Shown here piece by piece: positions 6,911 to 10,341 of a DNA stretch of 10,341 nt. The DNA lies in the NCBI GenBank assembly GCA_021850345.1, contig JAJZMN010000163.1, positions 13,675 through 24,015 on the forward strand, read 5' to 3'. The stretch comes from Actinomycetes bacterium (GTDB lineage Bacteria; Actinomycetota; Acidimicrobiia; Acidimicrobiales; RAAP-2). Below the pieces are notes generated by a model that was given only the letters and a program-made list of their open reading frames with translations, did no database searches and was not told where the DNA came from. How positions within the stretch are numbered: the stretch's first letter is position 1; every line of letters starts with the position of its first letter. Both the position numbers and the translations under genes were made by a program.

Positions 6911-7177
6911 GACGCCATTGCACCATGCCCGATGGCCCGGTGCACGACGGCAAGGTGCGTTCACGCGGTGTCGCCGGGATGTTCGACGGCCGTACAGCCG
7001 CCTGCGGCCACGCCGGGAGCTCCCACGCCAAGATGATGGCTGCGGCCCGCGCCACCGTCGGGCTCGCGAAGCCGACCCCGAGGCTTCCGTAGTCGGAGGC
7101 GAGGAGGATCGCGAGGACGCCTCGCGCCAACGGGAGCAGCGCACTTCACGGCATCGTGATCTCGACACCTTCACCGG

Positions 7178-7225
7178 GCGCGAGACGGTGACTGCGCGAG
7201 ACGGTGACTGCGCGAGACGGTGACT
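7178..7225. repeat. Three perfect 16-bp tandem direct repeats
   Basis: The unit GCGCGAGACGGTGACT is present three times without a mismatch (7178-7193, 7194-7209, 7210-7225), followed by a further partial GCGC. The array lies about 200 bp upstream of the permease GTG and about 270 bp upstream of the divergent membrane-protein start. Sixteen is not a multiple of three and the region has no gene, so the array is not coding. It could be a multi-copy protein-binding site or a slippage product. Confidence 0.9.
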
Positions 7226-7416
7226 GCGCCTTGGTCCACGAGGCACTGAGCGAAGCCAGCGCGGCGTCCCCGACACCTCGTCCACGTCCACGGGTCATGT
7301 GCCGTTGGCGCCGCCAAACCCAGAATGCTTGACGCGGAACTTCCTGGCTGAAAAGCTGCGCGTGCCGAGCTCGGTGCTTGGTCGTGGGCGAAGGTTGCGC
7401 CCTTGGGGGGTTAGGC

Positions 7417-7423
7417 AGGAGGG
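7417..7423 (+). promoter_or_regulatory. Strong ribosome binding site that fixes the permease start
   Basis: AGGAGGG lies 4 nt before GTG 7428. It is the best Shine-Dalgarno match in the window and argues against the longer frame that opens at 7299, whose extra 43 residues show no transporter character. Confidence 0.85.
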
Positions 7424-7427
7424 CACC

Positions 7428-9398
7428 GTGAGCGCTGTCACAAAGCCAGTTGCTGGTTCCGACCACGAGGCGAGCGACCGTAGGTTGCGGCACGTCTTGT
7501 CGCGATCCCAGCTCCTCATGCTCTCCCTCGGCGCGATCATCGGGTCAGGATGGCTCTTCTCCGCGCTCGTGGCGGACAGCCTGGCTGGGCCCGCGTCCTA
7601 CATCTCGTGGATCGTCGGGGGCATCCTGGTGCTCCTCATCGCCCTGGCGTACGCGGAGATCTCCACGATGATCCCGCGTTCGGGTGCCATCGTGCGGTAC
7701 CCGCACCTGAGCCACGGCGGGTACACCGGCTTCATCCTCGGATGGGCCTACACCTTGGCAACCGGGTCGGTCGCAGCGATCGAAGCCATCGCCACCGTCC
7801 AGTACATCGGCCCCCAGGCGCCTGCCACATGGCACCTCCTGGAGTCCCCGGTGACCTCCTCGTCGATCATCCATTTCCCCGAGGGCTGGCTGTTCACCGT
7901 GTTCCTCGTGGCGTGCTTCTTCTTCGTCAACGTCTACGGCGCTCGATTCCTCGGACGCTTCAACAACACCCTCATGGTGTGGAAGTTGATCATCCCCGTG
8001 GCGACCTTCATCTTGATCTTCGCCTTCTCGTTCCACTCGAGCAACTTCTCGCCCCCCGGGGGCATGGCGAGCGCTGGCTGGCACACGGTCTTCTACATCA
8101 TCCCCTCCGCCGGCATCGTGTTCTCCTACCTCGGGTTCCGCCAGGCACTGGACTTCGGCGGCGAGGCGCGCAATCCGCAGCGTGACATTCCCTTCGCCAC
8201 GGTCGTCTCCGTGCTGATCGGCATCGTCATCTACACGCTTTTGCAGATCGCGTTCACCGGCGGCATCGTGTGGCACTACTTCGGCGTGCCCGTCGACGGG
8301 TACCTGAAGCTGGGCGCGCCGTCCGCCGCCGCCGGCCACATCTTCGCGACCGCAAGCCCCTTCTACGCCGTCATGAAGGCATCGGGCGTGGCCTTCTTGG
8401 TCTCGGTGATGGCGTACCTGCTCGTGGCCGACGGAGTCGTCTCGCCCTTCGGCACCGGCCAGATCTACCTCGGCACCGCCGGTCGCACCCAGTACGGCAT
8501 GGGGGTGAGCGGTTACTTCCCGAAGCCGTGGACGTCGGTGAGCCGCCGCACCCGGATTCCGTGGGTCTCGCTGATGGCCTCCTTCCTCCTCGCGATCGTC
8601 TTCACGGCGCCATCGCACAGTTGGTTCGGGCTCGTGGGGATCGTCACCTCGATGACCGTCTTCACCTACATCATGGGCGGCATCGGGCTCCAGGTCTTTC
8701 GCAAGACCGCGCCGGACCTCGCGCGTCCATTTCGCCTCGGCGCGGCCTGGCTCTGGGGGCCTTTGGCATTCCTCGCTGCGACCGTCATCGTCTACTGGTC
8801 GGGGTTCACGACCGACATCGAGCTCGTGGCGCTGCTGTTCCTCGGGCTCCCGATCTACAGCTGGTACTTCGCCCCGCAGCGGGGCTACATGAACCGGATC
8901 GCCGGGTACGTGACCGGGGCGCTGTTCCTCGCGGCGTGGATCCTGCTCATGCACTGGGGACACTGGGTCCTGTCACCCGCGCGCACAGCGCCCTACGCCA
9001 CGAACGTGAAGTACCACGCGCCGTTCCTCCTGTGGTATCTGCTCGTCGCCGTCTCGGTGTACGGGTTCACGGCGCTCTGCTGGGCGTTCGGGTCGAAGGA
9101 GGGTCGGAACCTGATCAACCGTTCGCTCTGGTTGATCACGTTCATCCTGGCCGAGGTGTTCCTCTCCTACTACGGCGCTTTCGGGGTGACGACCCACATC
9201 CCCAAGCTCCTCACCTTCCCGATCGACACCATCTGGGCCTTGCTCATCGGCCTCGTGTGCTTCTACTGGGCCGTGCGGAGCGGGTTCGAGACCGACGAGA
9301 TCAGGGCGATCACGCAGAGTGGCTCGGGGTTGGTCGCTCCCGAGGGGGACGAAGCCGCCACGGATGCCGCAGAAGCGACCACTGTCACCGCCAGCTGA
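7428..9398 (+). CDS. APC-superfamily amino acid/polyamine permease, long form
   Basis: This 656-residue inner-membrane secondary transporter probably takes up an amino acid or amine. Helix 1 carries the broken-helix substrate motif GAIIGSGW (35-42). Helix 6 and the next loop carry the APC hallmark GIVFSYLGFRQALDFGGEARNPQRDIP-type sequence (229-255), including Phe232 and Gly236 at the helix break and a NPQRDIP end. I count 14-16 hydrophobic segments: a 12-helix core to about residue 490, then further helices near 503-522, 535-560, 570-590 and 600-620. Most APC permeases have 450-550 residues, so the C-terminal part is an extension. A short acidic, Ala/Thr-rich tail ends in the repeat array at 9387. 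The substrate cannot be read from sequence; no enzyme gene lies alongside. Confidence 0.92.
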   Translation: MSAVTKPVAGSDHEASDRRLRHVLSRSQLLMLSLGAIIGSGWLFSALVADSLAGPASYISWIVGGILVLLIALAYAEISTMIPRSGAIVRYPHLSHGGYTGFILGWAYTLATGSVAAIEAIATVQYIGPQAPATWHLLESPVTSSSIIHFPEGWLFTVFLVACFFFVNVYGARFLGRFNNTLMVWKLIIPVATFILIFAFSFHSSNFSPPGGMASAGWHTVFYIIPSAGIVFSYLGFRQALDFGGEARNPQRDIPFATVVSVLIGIVIYTLLQIAFTGGIVWHYFGVPVDGYLKLGAPSAAAGHIFATASPFYAVMKASGVAFLVSVMAYLLVADGVVSPFGTGQIYLGTAGRTQYGMGVSGYFPKPWTSVSRRTRIPWVSLMASFLLAIVFTAPSHSWFGLVGIVTSMTVFTYIMGGIGLQVFRKTAPDLARPFRLGAAWLWGPLAFLAATVIVYWSGFTTDIELVALLFLGLPIYSWYFAPQRGYMNRIAGYVTGALFLAAWILLMHWGHWVLSPARTAPYATNVKYHAPFLLWYLLVAVSVYGFTALCWAFGSKEGRNLINRSLWLITFILAEVFLSYYGAFGVTTHIPKLLTFPIDTIWALLIGLVCFYWAVRSGFETDEIRAITQSGSGLVAPEGDEAATDAAEATTVTAS

Positions 9399-9474
9399 CC
9401 GCCAGCTGACCGCCAGGTGACCGCCAGCTGACCGCTAGGTGACCGCCAGCTGACCGCCAGCTGACCGCTAGGCG
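9387..9474. repeat. Eight tandem 11-bp repeats spanning the permease stop codon
   Basis: Eight head-to-tail copies of ACCGCCAGCTG run without gaps. Copies 1, 2, 4, 6 and 7 are identical, copy 3 is ACCGCCAGGTG, copy 5 ACCGCTAGGTG and copy 8 ACCGCTAGGCG. The permease stop TGA is at the junction of copies 1 and 2. Because 11 is not a multiple of three and each junction through copy 7 carries TGA, the array puts stops in all three plus-strand frames. Most units hold the self-complementary CAGCTG, so neighbouring copies can pair as 6-bp stems with 5-nt loops in RNA. The role is unknown: terminator-like, protein-binding or simple slippage. Confidence 0.92.
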
Positions 9475-9841
9475 GCCAATCTCACGTAGGTGAGCAACTC
9501 GAGCCAATACCAAGAGCCATGATCTCGCAGAGGGTCTCAGGACTCGCCGCAGCTGATCGCTTTCAGTGGCATACCTCCTTCACGACCACATGGAGGCTTC
9601 GAGCGCCTGCCAAATTGACTGGGGGCGTCCTCAGTGGCGGCAACGGCGCCTACCACCCGCCCGATGCCGAGCATGGATGGTTGCCGCAGCCGGTTGGTGT
9701 AGGGAACGCCGGATCCGCGGATTCCCTGGGCTGAAAGGGGCCGGGGATCCGACCCGTCCAGCGCAGCAGCTTGGACTTCAGGTCACAGCAGGCGAACCGC
9801 TCCCTCCTCGTCGGGGGGATCCGCGGCCATCCTCCCGTCAC
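9475..9841. other. Gene-free region before the toxin-antitoxin pair
   Basis: I see no convincing gene in this stretch of roughly 370 bp; the short open frames have no family character. A small hairpin, CTCAC-GTAG-GTGAG (9481-9494), follows the repeat array and lacks a T-run. GGGAA (9702-9706) and TTCCC (9722-9726) enclose the palindrome ATCCGCGGAT (9713-9722), and GGATCCGCGG occurs twice (9711-9720, 9817-9826). The stretch could contain decayed mobile-element sequence, but no transposase remnant or terminal repeats were recognised. Confidence 0.5.
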
Positions 9842-9870
9842 TTGTAGTATCTAGCTAACTTAGCTAGTTT
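9842..9870 (+). promoter_or_regulatory. Candidate promoter of the vapBC operon (leaderless)
   Basis: TTGTAG (9842-9847) and TAGTTT (9865-9870) are separated by 17 bp, the ideal spacing, and the second fits TANNNT. Six nt then separate the -10 box from the antitoxin ATG at 9877, which predicts a transcript starting at or very near the ATG. The absence of a Shine-Dalgarno sequence there agrees. The stretch is strikingly AT-rich against its surroundings. Confidence 0.5.
9851..9867. promoter_or_regulatory. Perfect 7-3-7 palindrome, probable VapB operator
   Basis: CTAGCTA-ACT-TAGCTAG is a perfect inverted repeat. It fills the spacer between the candidate -35 and -10 boxes and overlaps the first 3 bases of the -10. 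Type II antitoxins of the Phd/YefM fold usually bind such palindromes with the toxin to repress their own operon, so occupancy here should block RNA polymerase. Confidence 0.65.
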
Positions 9871-9876
9871 CACTTC

Positions 9877-10116
9877 ATGCAGGTGAACATGCACGACGCC
9901 AAGACGAACCTGTCTCGGCTGGTCGCAGCCGTAGAAGCAGGCGAAATCGACGAGATCGAGATCGCCCGAGCCGGGAACGTCGTCGCCCGGCTCGTCCCAC
10001 CTCGCGCTCGTCCGCCTCGACGCCCCGGTTCGTGGGCAGGGAAGGTCCGCATCGGCGCCGATTTCGACGAGCTGCCCGAGGAGGTGGCCGCAGCGTTCGG
10101 CGGTGACGCGCCTTGA
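9877..10116 (+). CDS. vapB: Phd/YefM-type antitoxin of a VapBC pair
   Basis: This 79-residue protein should bind DNA through its N-terminal domain and neutralise the toxin through its C-terminal tail. The N-terminal part (1-42), with VNMHDAKTNLSRLVAAVEAGE and then EIARAGNVVARLVP, is the typical Phd/YefM fold. A basic Pro/Arg linker (43-50) follows, then GSWAGKVRIGADFDELPEEVAAAFGG (51-76), the segment that in these antitoxins wraps around PIN toxins. ATG 9877 is favoured by the leaderless promoter; ATG 9889, with AGGTG 3 nt upstream, would drop four residues. The stop overlaps the toxin start (TTGA), so translation is coupled. Confidence 0.9.
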   Translation: MQVNMHDAKTNLSRLVAAVEAGEIDEIEIARAGNVVARLVPPRARPPRRPGSWAGKVRIGADFDELPEEVAAAFGGDAP

Positions 10117-10341
10117 ACGTCCTCGTCGACACCCACATCCTGCTTTGGTGGCTTGCCGACGACCGAGCCCTGCCTGACGTCGCCCGGACGGTCATTGCCG
10201 AGCCAGCTACCACGGTCGTCGTCTCTGCCGCGACGGTCTGGGAGATCGCCATCAAACAGGCCGCAGGACGCCTCGACGCACCTCTCAACCTCATGTCCAC
10301 GCTGGACGACAACGACTTCGACACCCTCCCGATGACGGCGT
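10113..10341 (+). CDS. vapC: VapC-like PIN-domain ribonuclease toxin (5' part only)
   Basis: The first 76 codons of a PIN-domain toxin are present; the rest lies beyond the right edge. VapC toxins are Mg2+-dependent endoribonucleases, often cutting tRNA or rRNA. The start region NVLVDTHILLWWLADD carries the first catalytic acid, Asp6, and VVVSAATVWEIAIKQAAGRL the second, Glu44; the remaining acids would be downstream of the window. TTG 10113 overlaps the antitoxin stop as TTGA, and no better start exists in the frame. The family members with this WWLAD and WEIAIK pattern are usually about 125-130 residues. Whether the gene is intact cannot be judged here. Confidence 0.88.
   Translation, partial: MNVLVDTHILLWWLADDRALPDVARTVIAEPATTVVVSAATVWEIAIKQAAGRLDAPLNLMSTLDDNDFDTLPMTA

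Larger units (their letters stand above)
6911..7427. other. Gene-free divergent intergenic region of about 500 bp
   Basis: No convincing gene was found between the membrane-protein start and the permease start. The region holds the 16-bp repeat array (7178-7225), a TTGGC-GCC-GCCAA inverted repeat (7305-7317), the palindrome CCGAGCTCGG (7365-7374) and a small GGGCG/CGCCC hairpin (7386-7402) just before the permease ribosome site. TTGACG at 7329-7334 resembles a -35 box but no matching -10 follows. A minus-strand frame from TTG 7130 looks protein-like for about 40 codons but then runs into the shadow of the neighbouring gene. Confidence 0.6.

Noticed and set aside
5282..7036. 584-residue plus-strand open frame
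   Set aside because: Its first part is an alternate frame of the M48 gene and the rest lies antisense to the eight-helix membrane protein; rich in His, Arg and Asp without motifs.
7365..7402. Riboswitch ahead of the permease
   Set aside because: Only two short stems are visible and they match no riboswitch class I know.
7146..7493. 115-residue minus-strand frame across the permease promoter region
   Set aside because: It runs through the 16-bp repeats and the permease ribosome site, has no recognisable domain, and its sequence is Arg/Ser/Pro-rich.
7545..8963. 472-residue minus-strand open frame inside the permease
   Set aside because: Antisense shadow of a clear APC permease; highly charged and low in hydrophobic residues.
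9387..9474. CRISPR-like array
   Set aside because: Units of 11 bp are contiguous with no spacers, so this is a simple tandem repeat.
9700..9775. Possible tRNA or attachment-site remnant
   Set aside because: The short inverted repeats do not form a cloverleaf and no T-arm consensus or CCA end was found.
9519..9847. Overlapping 63-93 residue frames before the antitoxin
   Set aside because: They overlap each other in different frames and strands, show no domain, and none has a good ribosome site or codon pattern.

Overview
The window is GC-rich bacterial DNA, most likely from an actinomycete (Actinomycetota). The evidence is frequent GTG and TTG starts, a Fur-family protein that closely resembles the actinobacterial nickel regulator Nur, a short DUF6186-like membrane protein at the left edge, and signs of leaderless promoters. 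An acidimicrobial lineage is possible but cannot be settled from the sequence. No rRNA, tRNA, CRISPR array or complete insertion sequence was found.

Left third (1-2619): the tail of a small membrane protein (+) meets a convergent four-helix membrane protein of unknown function (-). Then comes a nickel module: a Nur-like repressor (-) facing a NiCoT-family nickel/cobalt permease (+). The 60-150 bp between them holds a TANNNT -10 box for each direction, exactly 6 nt from a start codon. It also holds a possible Nur-box-like operator and a 20-codon leader frame whose stop overlaps the permease start.

Middle (2583-6910): an O-methyltransferase and, just upstream of it, an MFS efflux-type transporter form a minus-strand pair that converges on and overlaps the permease gene. 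A divergent M48 zinc metallopeptidase (+) follows. It converges on a 368-residue eight-helix membrane protein whose first half resembles DUF6069.

Right part (6911-10341): a gene-free stretch of about 500 bp carries three perfect copies of a 16-bp direct repeat. It leads to an unusually long APC-superfamily permease with a strong Shine-Dalgarno sequence. The permease stop codon lies inside an array of eight 11-bp repeats. After about 370 bp without a convincing gene, the window ends in a VapBC-type toxin-antitoxin pair: a Phd/YefM-like antitoxin and a PIN-domain toxin cut by the window edge. Its promoter has a perfect 7-3-7 palindrome filling the spacer between the -35 and -10 boxes and appears to give a leaderless mRNA.

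Most genes are ordinary chromosomal functions. The parts most worth a second look are regulatory: the nickel intergenic region, the two repeat arrays that flank the long permease, and the toxin-antitoxin promoter.
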